A stretch of DNA of 64,000 nucleotides from Vogesella margarita. GTDB lineage: Bacteria; Pseudomonadota; Gammaproteobacteria; Burkholderiales; Chromobacteriaceae. The notes under the pieces are model-generated. The model worked only from the letters and a program-made list of their open reading frames with translations, made no database searches and had not been told where the DNA came from. Below, one piece after another: positions 16,995 through 26,644 of this stretch. The position numbers were made by a program, and so were the translations under genes. The stretch spans positions 1-64,000 of the forward strand of contig NZ_JAQQLE010000001.1 of assembly GCF_028548475.1 (NCBI RefSeq), in the 5' to 3' direction. Positions within the stretch are counted from its first letter, which is position 1; every line of letters begins with the position of its first letter.

Positions 16995-17581
16995 GGCGCT
17001 GCTCCTGGTGGGGTCTGGCCGGGTTGGCTGGCGTTGGTCGCCGGCGCACGCAGCGACAGGTTGAGGCTGAAGTCATTGGCGCGCACATTGTCGATCAGCG
17101 TGGAGCTGACCTCGATCAGGATCGGTGAGCTGAACACCTCGGACTGCTCCAGGTTACGCATCAGTGCCGACACCCTGGCGCTGGACAGGGCGGTGCCACT
17201 GATCGCGATGGATGTGCCGGTCTGCTTGAAACTCTTGATGAACACGCCTTCCGGCAGGGTCTTGATCAGGTGGTCGAAAATCCGGGTGGCTTCGGTGCGG
17301 CTGCTTTGCAGCTGTTCGACCAGCTCCTTGCGCGAGAGCAGGGCCATGCGCTGCTGTCGCAGGTTCTCGATATTGCTCAGTTGCTGGTCGAGCTGGGCAA
17401 TCGCCTGTTCCAGCTGCTGGTTGCGGTGCTGCTGCTCGCCGAGGGTGCTGTCCAGCCAGCTGTAGCCGGCATAGGACAGTCCCAGCCCGGCGAGGAGTGC
17501 CGCGGCCAGCATGTTCTGGAAGCGTTTGCGGTGGGCCGCCTTTTTCAGTTCGCGGTGGGGGAGCAGGTTGATCCGGATCAT
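16991..17581 (-). CDS. pilN: Type IV pilus assembly protein PilN
   Basis: A 196-residue bitopic inner-membrane protein. The N-terminal MIRINLLPHRE is the conserved tail that binds PilM. A helix follows (about 24-42), then a coiled coil (about 45-95) and a ferredoxin-like periplasmic domain with LPEGVFIKSFKQTGTSIAISG. The C-terminus is a proline/glutamine-rich tail. It lies between pilM (3-nt gap) and pilO (4-nt overlap). Confidence 0.95.
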   Translation of the reverse strand: MIRINLLPHRELKKAAHRKRFQNMLAAALLAGLGLSYAGYSWLDSTLGEQQHRNQQLEQAIAQLDQQLSNIENLRQQRMALLSRKELVEQLQSSRTEATRIFDHLIKTLPEGVFIKSFKQTGTSIAISGTALSSARVSALMRNLEQSEVFSSPILIEVSSTLIDNVRANDFSLNLSLRAPATNASQPGQTPPGAAP

Positions 17582-17584
17582 GGT

Positions 17585-18706
17585 TCAGTCGAATCTCCGC
17601 AAGGCCAGTCCGCACGCGACCAGTAACGATGGCGCATCCAGCAGCAGGTTTTTCAGCTCGACGTGCGAGGAGTGCGTCATGGTGGTAAACGGGTTGGCGA
17701 TCATGGTGCTAATCTGGGTGCGGCCAAGCACGGCGTCGTCCAGCCCTGCCAGCATGCTGGAGCCGCCGGCCAGCAGGATGTAGTCGACCCGCAGGTACTG
17801 CGACACGCTGACACTGGTGTAGAAAAACTGCAGTGCGCGCTGGATTTCCTGTGCCAGCGAGTCGACGAAGGGGCGCAGCAGCTCGTTCTCGTAGCCTTCC
17901 GGCAGCATCATGGTGCGCTTGCCGTGCTCCGATTCCTCGTGGCTGTAGCCGTAGCGGCGCTGGATGTCACGGGTGAGCTGGCCGCCGCCGAAGGCCTGTT
18001 CGCGGTAGTACAGCTGCTGGCCGTTGCGGATCACCGAGCAATGGATGGCGGTGGCGCCGATGTCGAACAGGGCGAAGGTCTGGTTGATGCCCTGATCCGG
18101 CAGCTGCTGTTGCAGCTGCTCGAAGGCGGTCAGCATGGCGAAGGCATCAATGTCGACCACATCCACTTTCAATCCCGCCATTTCGGCAACAGCCACGCGT
18201 TCCTCGACTTTTTCCTTGCGCGCGGCGCAGATCATCACGTCGAGGTCGTTGCCGCTGTTGGCGGACGGGCCGAGCACCTGGTAGTCGAGGTTGACCTCGT
18301 CCAGTGGAAACGGGATGTACTGGTTGGATTCGGACTCCACCAGCATGGCCAGGTCGTCGGGGTTCTGGGCGGCTGGCACCAGGATTTTCTTGTAGATCGC
18401 CATCGCGGTGGGCAGGGCGATGGCTACCCGCTTGCAGGACGAGCCGAGGTGGCGGCGGGCCTCGCGGATGGCTTCGGCCACGGCCTCCATGTTCTGGATA
18501 TTGCCCTCCACCACCGCATCCTTGGGCAGCGGTTCGATGACGTAGCGCTCCAACTGCAGGCCGCGACCGGCGCTGCCGAGTTCGACCAGCTTGATGGCGC
18601 TGGAGCTGATGTCCATGCCCAGCAGACCGTGCTCGGTACTGCGCAGCAGCGGCGCCAGGGCTTTTTTCAGTCTGGAAACATCCAGTGAGGATTTTTTGTC
18701 AAACAT
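17585..18706 (-). CDS. pilM: Type IV pilus cytoplasmic protein PilM
   Basis: A 373-residue actin-like (FtsA-fold) ATP-binding protein that docks on PilN. Motifs are LLGMDISSSAIKLVELG near residue 28, FALFDIGATAIHCSVIRNG near 215, and DYILLAGGSSMLAGLDD near 310. The start MFDKKSSLD at 18706 gives an N-terminus only slightly longer than usual. It is the first gene of the minus-strand pilus operon. The 191-bp region between it and ponA must hold both promoters. Confidence 0.94.
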   Translation of the reverse strand: MFDKKSSLDVSRLKKALAPLLRSTEHGLLGMDISSSAIKLVELGSAGRGLQLERYVIEPLPKDAVVEGNIQNMEAVAEAIREARRHLGSSCKRVAIALPTAMAIYKKILVPAAQNPDDLAMLVESESNQYIPFPLDEVNLDYQVLGPSANSGNDLDVMICAARKEKVEERVAVAEMAGLKVDVVDIDAFAMLTAFEQLQQQLPDQGINQTFALFDIGATAIHCSVIRNGQQLYYREQAFGGGQLTRDIQRRYGYSHEESEHGKRTMMLPEGYENELLRPFVDSLAQEIQRALQFFYTSVSVSQYLRVDYILLAGGSSMLAGLDDAVLGRTQISTMIANPFTTMTHSSHVELKNLLLDAPSLLVACGLALRRFD

Positions 18707-18851
18707 GGTATTCAAGCCGCGCCTGTCGTGATTGCTGACTGGGCGCGGCCAACCTCCGGTCTTGTGGCCATTGATCGGCTGGTGGTCATCCGCGGCACGG
18801 CTGCGATGACCGGCTGAGGCGCCGTTACGTATCGTCGCTATCTGAAAAAGG

Positions 18852-18857
18852 TATAAT
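18852..18857 (+). promoter_or_regulatory. Consensus -10 box for ponA
   Basis: A perfect TATAAT lies 40 nt before the chosen ponA start. The -35 region is poor. The in-frame ATG at 18856 is part of this box and would lie upstream of the transcription start, which is why the later ATG at 18898 is preferred. Confidence 0.6.
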
Positions 18858-18897
18858 GCGCCATCCTTCTGAAAGGCAAGAGTTCCACTATCCACTT

Positions 18898-21261
18898 ATG
18901 TTGCCACGCATACTCTCCGTGACCGCCGGTATCATCGCCGGCCTGACCATTCTGGTGCTGGGCTTGGCCGTGATCGCCATTCTGGTGACCTATCCGCGCC
19001 TGCCGAGTCTGGACGTCCTGACCGATTATCGTCCGAAAATCCCGTTGCGCGTCTATACCCAGGACAAGGTATTAATCGGTGAATTTGGCGAGGAACGACG
19101 TTCTTTTACCAAAATCGGCGATGTACCACAGTTGATGAAACAGGCGGTTTTGTCGGCAGAAGATGAGCGTTTTTACCAGCACGGCGGTATTGATTACATT
19201 GGCGTAATGCGTGCCGCAGTAGGCAACATAGTATCCGGTCGCACGCATTCCGGTGCAAGCACGATCACCATGCAGGTGGCCAAAAACTTCTTCCTGTCCA
19301 GCGAGAAAACCTTTACCCGGAAATTCAACGAAGCGCTGCTCGCGTTCAAGATTGAGCACACTTTATCGAAAGACCAGATTCTCGAGCTCTATTTCAATCA
19401 AATCTATCTGGGACAGCGTGCATACGGCTTCTCCGCTGCGGCGCAAGCCTATTTCGGTCGCCCGCTGCAAAACCTGAGCGTGGCGGAGATGGCGATGCTG
19501 GCCGGCTTGCCGAAGGCGCCATCCAGCTACAATCCCGTTGTCAATCCAGAGCGGGCAAAATTACGCCAAGCCTATGTTTTACGTCGTATGCATGAGCTGC
19601 GCTACATCACCGCCGAGCAGTACGAGGCAGCCAGAAACGAGCCGCTGCGCCTGGCTGCCGCCAATCAGGACACCTCGCTTCCGGCGCAGTACGTGGCGGA
19701 AATGGTGCGCCAGGCGATGTACGAGCGTTACAAGGACGGCGCCTACACCGAAGGGTTTCGCGTTTTTACCACAATCGACAGCCGCCACCAGCAGTGGGCG
19801 TTCGACGCGCTGCGTGCCGGCCTGATGGATTACGACAGCCGCCAGCCCTACCGCGGCCCGGAGTCGTTCGTCGACCTGAGCAAGGTGGACGATGCCGATC
19901 TGGAAGAAACGCTGGATGAAACGCTGGCCGCCGTGCGCGACAGCGGCAACATGCAGCCGGGCGTAGTGCTGTCGGCTTCGCCGTCGTCGGTGAGCGTCTA
20001 CCTGCGTGGCGGGCGCAAGCTGCAGATCCGCGGCCGCGGCCTGACCTTCGCCCGCAGTGCGCTGTCGGAACGGGTAACCCCGGTGCAGCGCATCCGCCGT
20101 GGCGCGGTGATCCGCATCGTGGAGCAGGGCAATAACGCCAGCATCGTGCAGATGCCGACGGTGGAGGGCGCCTTCGTGGCGATGGACCCGGCCAATGGCG
20201 CGATCCGCTCGCTGGTCGGCGGTTTCGACTTCAACCGCAGCAGCTTCAACCACGTGACCCAGGCGATGCGCCAGCCGGGTTCCACTTTCAAGCCCTTCGT
20301 CTACTCCGCTGCGCTCGACCGCGGCTTCACGCCGTCGACCATGATCAACGATGCGCCGATCACAGTCGATCCGCAGACCATCGGCGGCCAAAGCTGGGAC
20401 CCGAAGAACGATGACGGCAAATATGCCGGCATGATCACGATGCGCCGCGCGCTGGCGCTGTCGAAAAACCTGGTGTCGATCCGCATCCTGATGTCGATCG
20501 GCACCGACTTCGGCCAGCAGTACGTGCAGCGTTTCGGCTTCGAGTCGAAGAACATCCCGGCCTACCTGACCATGGCGCTGGGCGCCGGCCAGGCTTCGCC
20601 GCTGCAGATGGCTGAAGGCTACGCTGTGTTCGCCAACGGCGGTTACCGCACCCGCGCCTACTTCATCGACCGCATCGAGGATGCCGGCGGCCGCCTGCTG
20701 GCGCGCACCGAGCCGGCGGTGGCGGGACGCAACGCGGCGCAGGCGATCGATCCGCGCAATGCCTACATCATCAGCAACATGCTGAAGGACGTGGTGCGCT
20801 ACGGCACCGCCAACCGTGCCACCGCGCTGGGTCGCGGCGACATCTCCGGCAAGACCGGTACCACCAACAACTTCCGCGACGCCTGGTTTGCCGGTTTCAC
20901 CCCGTCGCTGGTGGCGGTGACCTGGGTCGGCTTCGACCAGCCGCGCAGTCTTGGCCGTTACGGCTACGGCGGCACCGCGGCGTTGCCGATCTGGATCAAC
21001 TACATGAACAATGCGTTGAAGGGCGTGCCGGACATCGAGCTGCCGCCGCCGCCGGGCATCGTGGTGCGGCCGGGTGCCGGCCTGCGCGGCAACGACGAGT
21101 ACTATATGGAAGAGTTCCAGCGCACCAATCCGCAGCTGAGCATCAACAACCGCGGCACGGTGCCGGGTAGCGGCAACGCGACGCCGGACGAGACGGCGCC
21201 GGCCGAGGAGGCGGCGCCGGCGGGCGACGCGGTGGAAAACGTGAAGGAACTGCTGTTCTGA
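18898..21261 (+). CDS. ponA: Penicillin-binding protein 1A
   Basis: A 787-residue class A PBP, polymerising and cross-linking peptidoglycan at the outer face of the inner membrane. One N-terminal helix (about residues 6-32) precedes the GT51 transglycosylase domain, with EDERFYQHGGID near 78 and GASTITMQVAKN near 112. An OB-like insert follows, then the transpeptidase with the SxxK serine in PGSTFKPF near 460, the SKN motif near 522 and SGKTGTTNNFRD near 650. The C-terminus ends in an acidic, low-complexity tail. It diverges from pilM as in many proteobacteria. Confidence 0.95.
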   Translation: MLPRILSVTAGIIAGLTILVLGLAVIAILVTYPRLPSLDVLTDYRPKIPLRVYTQDKVLIGEFGEERRSFTKIGDVPQLMKQAVLSAEDERFYQHGGIDYIGVMRAAVGNIVSGRTHSGASTITMQVAKNFFLSSEKTFTRKFNEALLAFKIEHTLSKDQILELYFNQIYLGQRAYGFSAAAQAYFGRPLQNLSVAEMAMLAGLPKAPSSYNPVVNPERAKLRQAYVLRRMHELRYITAEQYEAARNEPLRLAAANQDTSLPAQYVAEMVRQAMYERYKDGAYTEGFRVFTTIDSRHQQWAFDALRAGLMDYDSRQPYRGPESFVDLSKVDDADLEETLDETLAAVRDSGNMQPGVVLSASPSSVSVYLRGGRKLQIRGRGLTFARSALSERVTPVQRIRRGAVIRIVEQGNNASIVQMPTVEGAFVAMDPANGAIRSLVGGFDFNRSSFNHVTQAMRQPGSTFKPFVYSAALDRGFTPSTMINDAPITVDPQTIGGQSWDPKNDDGKYAGMITMRRALALSKNLVSIRILMSIGTDFGQQYVQRFGFESKNIPAYLTMALGAGQASPLQMAEGYAVFANGGYRTRAYFIDRIEDAGGRLLARTEPAVAGRNAAQAIDPRNAYIISNMLKDVVRYGTANRATALGRGDISGKTGTTNNFRDAWFAGFTPSLVAVTWVGFDQPRSLGRYGYGGTAALPIWINYMNNALKGVPDIELPPPPGIVVRPGAGLRGNDEYYMEEFQRTNPQLSINNRGTVPGSGNATPDETAPAEEAAPAGDAVENVKELLF

Positions 21262-21283
21262 CGTTGGCCGCAGCGACAAAGCA

Positions 21284-21309
21284 ACAAGGCCAGCATCTGC
21301 TGGCCTTGT
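21284..21309. terminator. Terminator between ponA and arsC
   Basis: ACAAGGCCAGCA (21284-21295) pairs with TGCTGGCCTTGT (21298-21309), a 12-bp perfect inverted repeat between convergent genes. A degenerate copy of the dispersed 13-mer (21260-21272, two mismatches) is just upstream. Confidence 0.7.
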
Positions 21310-21330
21310 CGTTTCGCGGAAGCGCTGCCG

Positions 21331-21675
21331 TTACAGCAGCGACAGCACCTGTTCCGGCGGCCGGCCGATCACGGCGCGCTCGCCCAGCAGCGCGATCGGA
21401 CGCTCCAGCAGCTGCGGATGGGTGTGGATCGCCTGCAGCAGATGCTTGTCCTCCAGCGACACGTCGTCCAGGTGCAGGCGGGCGTAATCGTCCTCCTTGC
21501 TGCGCATCATCTGGCGCGGGCTGACGCCCAGCGCCTGGCACAGCTGCTGCAGCTCTTCGATGGTGGGGGGAGTTTTCAGGTATTCCACGATCTCGAGCGG
21601 GGCGGAGCGCTCCTGTAACAGTTTTAATGCTTCTCTGGATTTCGAGCAGCGCGGGTTGTGATAAAAACGGATCAT
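21331..21675 (-). CDS. arsC: ArsC-family arsenate reductase (glutaredoxin-like)
   Basis: A 114-residue thioredoxin-fold protein. The active cysteine is in NPRCSKSREAL near residue 10; EIVEYLKTPPTIEEL and the C-terminal GRPPEQVLSLL are family hallmarks. Glutathione/glutaredoxin-linked reduction of arsenate to arsenite is the classical reaction. No other ars gene is nearby, so a YffB-type housekeeping role with an unknown substrate is the main alternative. Confidence 0.85.
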   Translation of the reverse strand: MIRFYHNPRCSKSREALKLLQERSAPLEIVEYLKTPPTIEELQQLCQALGVSPRQMMRSKEDDYARLHLDDVSLEDKHLLQAIHTHPQLLERPIALLGERAVIGRPPEQVLSLL

Positions 21676-21788
21676 GAATCGCTACTTTCTGCTATGTATT
21701 GAGAGTTCTTGAACACACTGTTGTTCGTCAGCGCCACCGTGGCATGCTACGGTGCCGATTATATTTCCTAGCCCGTTCTTTGCCGACT

Positions 21789-22991
21789 ATGCCCGAATCC
21801 TCCCGCCAGCGCCACGCCGTGCTGGCCCTGCTGCTTGCCGCGCTGGCCACCCTCGGCCCGTTCTCCATCGATACCTTCCTGCCGGCGATGGCCGACATCG
21901 GCGTGGCGCTGTCCGCCTCGCCGATGCAGATGCAGCAGGCGCTGTCGGTCTACCTGTTCTGCTACGCGCTGATGATGCTGTGGCACGGCGCCATTTCCGA
22001 CAGCGTCGGGCGGCGGCCGGTGATCCTGGTGTCGTGCCTGTGCTTTGCCATCGCCTCGGTCGGCTGCGCGATGGCCAGCGACCTGTCGACGCTGCTGCTG
22101 TTCCGCGGCATGCAGGGGCTGTGCGGCGGCGCCGGGCTGGTGGTCGGCCGCGCCATCATTCGCGACCGCTTCCACGGCCACGACGCGCAACGCATGATGT
22201 CGCAGGTGACGATGCTGTTCTCGGTGTCGCCGGCGATTGCGCCGGTGGTCGGCGGCCTGCTGTTCGGCAGTTTCGGCTGGCGCTCGATCTTCGTGTTCAT
22301 GGCGCTGTTGGGGCTGCTGCTGTTTGTCGCCTGCTGGCGCAGCCTGCCGGAGACGCTGGCGCGCGAGGTGCGCCCGCCGTTCGCCTGGCGGCAGCTGGCA
22401 CGCAACTATCTGGAGGTTGGTCGCAAGCGCGAATTCCAGCTGCTGGCGCTGGCGGTGTCGTTCAACTTCGCCGGCTTCTTCCTTTATATCCCGTCGGCGC
22501 CGGTGTTCGTGATGCAGCACCTGGGGCTGGGCCACGACCAGTTCATCTGGATGTTCGGCCCGGCGGTGGGCGGCATCATGCTCGGCGCCTTCCTGTCCGG
22601 GCGGCTGGCCGGGCGGCGCAATGCGCGGCAGCTGGTGTCGCTGGGCTACGGTCTGATGTTCGGCGCCGCGGCGCTCAACGTGCTGTCGGCGTGGCTGCTG
22701 CCGCCGTCGGTGTGGAGCAGCGTGCCGCCGCTGGCGCTGTATTCGACCGGGATGTCGCTGTCGGCGCCGTCGATCACCATCGTGCTGATGGACCAGTTCC
22801 CGCACCTGCGCGGCACGGTGTCGTCGATGCAGGGCTTTACCCAGACCATGTTCTCCAGCCTGATCGCCGGGGTGATCGCGCCGCTGGTGTGGACATCGAC
22901 GCTGTCGCTGGCGCTGACCATGAGCGGCCTGCTGCTGGTCGGCTTCCTGCTGCGTAGCGCCTACCGCCGTCGCGTCAGCCGCGCGGCGTAA
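21789..22991 (+). CDS. Bcr/CflA-family drug efflux transporter
   Basis: A 400-residue major facilitator with about 12 membrane helices. Subfamily signatures include ATLGPFSIDTFLPAMADI near residue 22, the loop motif GAISDSVGRRPVIL near 68, and RGMQGLCGGAGLVVGRAIIRD near 105. Proton-coupled export of drugs or dipeptides is the family role. I placed the start at 21789 (MPESSRQRH); earlier in-frame ATGs add a non-hydrophobic extension. The 128-nt gap before ybaK shows nothing notable. Confidence 0.87.
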   Translation: MPESSRQRHAVLALLLAALATLGPFSIDTFLPAMADIGVALSASPMQMQQALSVYLFCYALMMLWHGAISDSVGRRPVILVSCLCFAIASVGCAMASDLSTLLLFRGMQGLCGGAGLVVGRAIIRDRFHGHDAQRMMSQVTMLFSVSPAIAPVVGGLLFGSFGWRSIFVFMALLGLLLFVACWRSLPETLAREVRPPFAWRQLARNYLEVGRKREFQLLALAVSFNFAGFFLYIPSAPVFVMQHLGLGHDQFIWMFGPAVGGIMLGAFLSGRLAGRRNARQLVSLGYGLMFGAAALNVLSAWLLPPSVWSSVPPLALYSTGMSLSAPSITIVLMDQFPHLRGTVSSMQGFTQTMFSSLIAGVIAPLVWTSTLSLALTMSGLLLVGFLLRSAYRRRVSRAA

Positions 22992-23119
22992 GAGCGGTCA
23001 CCGGGGTGATCCGGGGTGGGCATCGCGCAAAACGGGCGGACTGATATCGACAGCCACGGCGCGTTGTTGGCCAATGCTGGCTGCTCTGACGTTGACGCGC
23101 GAGAGCGGGAGCCGCTCGC

Positions 23120-23605
23120 TCAGCTGGCGGCGGCCTGCACCAGCACCGGCTGCAGCACGCGGATCACCTCCTGCGGCGACAGGCCGAGCAGGAAGCCGCG
23201 TTTGCCGCCGTTGATGTAGATCTTGTCCAGCTCGGCGATGCTGGCTTCCATGTACACCGGCATGCTGGCGCGGGTGCCGAACGGGCTGGTGCCGCCGACC
23301 TGGTAGCCGCTGTGCTTGTCGGCGGTCTTGGCGTCGCAGGGGCTGATCTTCTTGACGCCGGCCTGCTTGGCCAGCATGCCGGTGCCGACCTCGCGGTCGC
23401 CGTGCATCAGCACGATCAGCGGCTTCTTGTGCTCGTCTTCCATGATCAGGGTCTTGATCACGCAATGCTCGTCGACACCCAGCTCGCGCGCCGAGACGCG
23501 GGTGCCGCCTTTTTCCTCGTACTTGTACAGGTGTTCGCTGTAGCTGACCTGATGCTGGCGCAGCAGGCGGATGGCCTGGGTGACCGGGGCTTTCTCTTTC
23601 GACAT
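23120..23605 (-). CDS. ybaK: Cys-tRNA(Pro)/Cys-tRNA(Cys) deacylase YbaK
   Basis: A 161-residue YbaK/EbsC trans-editing protein that hydrolyses cysteine mischarged onto tRNA-Pro. Family motifs are VIKTLIMEDEHKKPLIVLMHGD near residue 50, the glycine-rich GYQVGGTSPFGTR near 100, and KIYINGGKRGFLLGLSP near 128. It is on the minus strand downstream of msrQ, whose stop lies 27 nt before its start, so cotranscription with msrPQ is possible. Confidence 0.92.
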   Translation of the reverse strand: MSKEKAPVTQAIRLLRQHQVSYSEHLYKYEEKGGTRVSARELGVDEHCVIKTLIMEDEHKKPLIVLMHGDREVGTGMLAKQAGVKKISPCDAKTADKHSGYQVGGTSPFGTRASMPVYMEASIAELDKIYINGGKRGFLLGLSPQEVIRVLQPVLVQAAAS

Positions 23606-23632
23606 GATGCTGGATCCAGTGCAAGACGCCGG

Positions 23633-24286
23633 CTATTTTACCCGTGCGGCCAACGTTGGCCGTAAGTATCGCCACACTCGCCACAGCAGCAGCGCCGCGA
23701 GGATGGCGGCATAGATCAGCGGCGACTGGAGGTCACGCTTCACCAGCCACAGGTAGTGCAGCACCCCCAGCGGGGCGATGACGTAGACCAGGCGGTGCAG
23801 CTTGCCCCAGTTGCGCTTCAGGCGGCGGATCCAGCCGTCGGTGGAGGTGATCGCCAGCGGCAGCAGCAGCACAAAGGCGAGCATGCCGACGGTGATGAAC
23901 GGCCGTTTCACGATGTCGCGTACGATGGCGGCCCAGTCGAAGAACTGGTCCAGCCACAGGTAGGTCAGCAGGTGCAGGCAGGCGTAGAAAAACGCGTACA
24001 ACCCCAGCATGCGGCGCAGGCGCAGCAGCCAGCCCGGCGCCCCCAGCGCGCGCAGTGGCGACACGCACAGCGTGATCAGCAGGAAGCGCAGCGTCCAGGT
24101 GCCGCTGCCGTGGGTCAGGTCTTCGATCGGATTCACCGCGGCACCTGACAGGATGTGCCAGGCCAGTTGCGCCAGCGGCAGCAAACAGACCAGGAACAGG
24201 CTGCCCTTGATGGCGGCGAACAGGCGCGGGCCGGGCTGTTGCCAGTGCAGGGCCAGCGGACGGGCGAGGGTGGTGCTGTCGGCCAT
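23633..24286 (-). CDS. msrQ: Heme-binding membrane subunit MsrQ of methionine-sulfoxide reductase
   Basis: A 217-residue integral membrane protein of the MsrQ/YedZ (ferric-reductase-like) family with about six helices. Heme-ligand histidines are visible in FFYACLHLLTYLW near residue 100 and in LHRLVYVIAPLGVLHYLWL near 165-180. It passes quinol electrons to periplasmic MsrP. The msrP stop lies 1 nt before its start. Its C-terminal codons overlap a palindromic variant of the dispersed 13-mer. Confidence 0.93.
   Translation of the reverse strand: MADSTTLARPLALHWQQPGPRLFAAIKGSLFLVCLLPLAQLAWHILSGAAVNPIEDLTHGSGTWTLRFLLITLCVSPLRALGAPGWLLRLRRMLGLYAFFYACLHLLTYLWLDQFFDWAAIVRDIVKRPFITVGMLAFVLLLPLAITSTDGWIRRLKRNWGKLHRLVYVIAPLGVLHYLWLVKRDLQSPLIYAAILAALLLWRVWRYLRPTLAARVK
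23645..23664. repeat. Palindromic variant of the dispersed 13-mer at the msrQ 3' end
   Basis: TGCGGCCAAC followed immediately by GTTGGCCGTA gives a 20-nt near-perfect palindrome (one mismatch), built from two head-to-head 10-mer cores. It encodes the C-terminal LRPTLAARV of MsrQ. Confidence 0.85.
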
Positions 24287-24287
24287 G

Positions 24288-25199
<912 letters not shown>

Positions 25200-25286
25200 G
25201 GTGGTGATCTCGCAGGGGAACATGCCTTAGTCGTGGCATTCCGCCTGATCTGACAGCCGCCGGCAAAAACAGTTGCGCGCCGCGGC

Positions 25287-26207
25287 TTACCCCGCCACCC
25301 AAGGTCGGCCGAGCGCGCTGCCCTGCGGCCCGTCGGCGGCCAGGTTTGCGGCAATCGCCTGCAGCGCCGGCCAGCGCGGACCGCACCAGTCGGGCGCGAT
25401 CAGCGTCGGCGCCTGCGCGGTGGCGGACACGCGGTGGTAGACCACCCCGGGCGGGGTATGGCGGATCAGCTCGGCGGCCAGCGCGGCGTAGTGCGCCTGC
25501 GTCAGCGGGGCGATCTCGCCGCGGCGGTACTGCGCCGCCATGCGGCTGCCGCGCACGATCATCAGCGGGTGCAGCTTGAGGCCTTCCACGCCGATGTCCA
25601 GCACCGTGGCCAGCGTCTGGCGTACCTGAGCGTCGCCCTCGCCGGGCAGGCCGGCGATCAGGTGGGTGCAGACCTTCAGCCCGCGCTGGTGTGCACGCCG
25701 CACCGCGTCGCGGTAGTCGGCGAGGCCGTGGCCGCGGCGGATCCGCGCCTGGGTGGCGTCGTGCGCGGTCTGCAGACCCAGCTCCAGCCAGACCTCATAG
25801 CCGCGCTGCTGGTAGCCGGCGAGCAGGTCGAGCGCGGCATCCGGCACGCAGTCGGGGCGGGTACCGACACACAGGCCGACCACGTCGCTCTGGGCCGCCG
25901 CCTCGTCGTACAGCGCCTTGAGCGTGGCCACCTCGGCGTAGGTGCTGGTATAGGCCTGGAAGTAGGCCAGATAGCGGCGGGCGCGGTCGGTCTTGGGTTT
26001 CTCGCGGGCGATCTGCTCGGCGATGGACAGCGTACCGCCCTCGCGACCGAAGCTTTTCACGTTGCAGAAGGTGCAGCCGCCGCGATCTAGCGTGCCGTCG
26101 CGGTTGGGGCAGGTAAAGTCGCCGGCCAGCGACAGCTTGTGCACCTTTTCCCCGAAACGGGTCTTCAGGTAGTGGCCGAAGGTATGAAGGTGGCGGGTCA
26201 GGTCCAT
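25287..26207 (-). CDS. YhcC-type radical SAM protein (TIGR01212 family)
   Basis: A 306-residue radical SAM enzyme. The iron-sulfur cluster cysteines are in DFTCPNRDGT and GGCTFCN near residues 32-50, spaced as in this subfamily. GTRPDCVPDAALDLL and LELGLQTAHDATQARIRRGH near 120-155 and THLIAGLPGE near 185 complete the TIM barrel. The substrate is not known for the family. The start MDLTRHLHTFG at 26207 matches the family N-terminus; upstream codons in the same frame are low-quality. It stands alone between msrP and a small membrane gene. Confidence 0.88.
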   Translation of the reverse strand: MDLTRHLHTFGHYLKTRFGEKVHKLSLAGDFTCPNRDGTLDRGGCTFCNVKSFGREGGTLSIAEQIAREKPKTDRARRYLAYFQAYTSTYAEVATLKALYDEAAAQSDVVGLCVGTRPDCVPDAALDLLAGYQQRGYEVWLELGLQTAHDATQARIRRGHGLADYRDAVRRAHQRGLKVCTHLIAGLPGEGDAQVRQTLATVLDIGVEGLKLHPLMIVRGSRMAAQYRRGEIAPLTQAHYAALAAELIRHTPPGVVYHRVSATAQAPTLIAPDWCGPRWPALQAIAANLAADGPQGSALGRPWVAG

Positions 26208-26290
26208 GCGCAGCCAGGCTCGTCGGCAGAAAAGCCGGCAGTCTAGCGCCTTGGGGTCCGATGCGGAGTGAGCGGGATCAAGGCGATGGC

Positions 26291-26470
26291 CTACAGCCGC
26301 ACACCGGCCAGATTCAGCAGCAGGAACAGCAGTGAGCTGGCCAGCAGCGCGATGGCGAGGGTGCGGATGAAATCGCGGACGGTCTGGCGCTGTTCGCGGC
26401 TGAACAGCCAGCGGATCAGCAGGAAAGCGGCGACAAACAGCAGGGCGAGCCGGAACAGGCGACCGATCAT
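26291..26470 (-). CDS. Small putative membrane protein
   Basis: A 59-residue frame with two hydrophobic segments, [19 protein letters not shown] (about residues 4-22) and [19 protein letters not shown] (about 38-56), joined by a charged hinge ([13 protein letters not shown]). The alternation of charged linker and helices looks genuine. No clear ribosome-binding site precedes the ATG, and I do not recognise a family. It lies between the radical SAM gene and the metX leader. Confidence 0.5.
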   Translation of the reverse strand: MIGRLFRLALLFVAAFLLIRWLFSREQRQTVRDFIRTLAIALLASSLLFLLLNLAGVRL

Positions 26471-26644
26471 GGCGAAAAACCGCGAAAATTTGCAGGGAAT
26501 GATTATTGGCGGCGCGGGCAAGCCTGTGCAAGCGTGCGTCGGCAAGTTAAGCTCTCTCCTTGCTCAGGAGCAGCCTTGAACGGGGACGGGCAGAGCCGAA
26601 AAGGCCGCCATTCCTGCCCCCGCCGCCGATTACAAGAGGCAGTT

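Noticed and set aside
12043-18706. A second motif family around GCGGCCAAC in the pilus region and elsewhere (11619, 16664, 49581, 54047)
   Set aside because: The short core GCG-GCC-AAC encodes Ala-Ala-Asn with preferred codons and arises by chance at this GC content; I counted only matches of at least 12 of 13 as copies.
18856-18897. Start of ponA at the ATG at 18856
   Set aside because: This ATG overlaps a perfect TATAAT -10 box and would precede the transcription start; the ATG at 18898 gives the normal PBP1A N-terminus.
21331-21675. An arsenic resistance operon
   Set aside because: arsC-like only; no arsR, arsB or acr3 genes are adjacent.
26471-26644. SAM riboswitch upstream of metX
   Set aside because: A leader of 174 nt with some pairing exists, but I cannot find the conserved core of any SAM riboswitch class.
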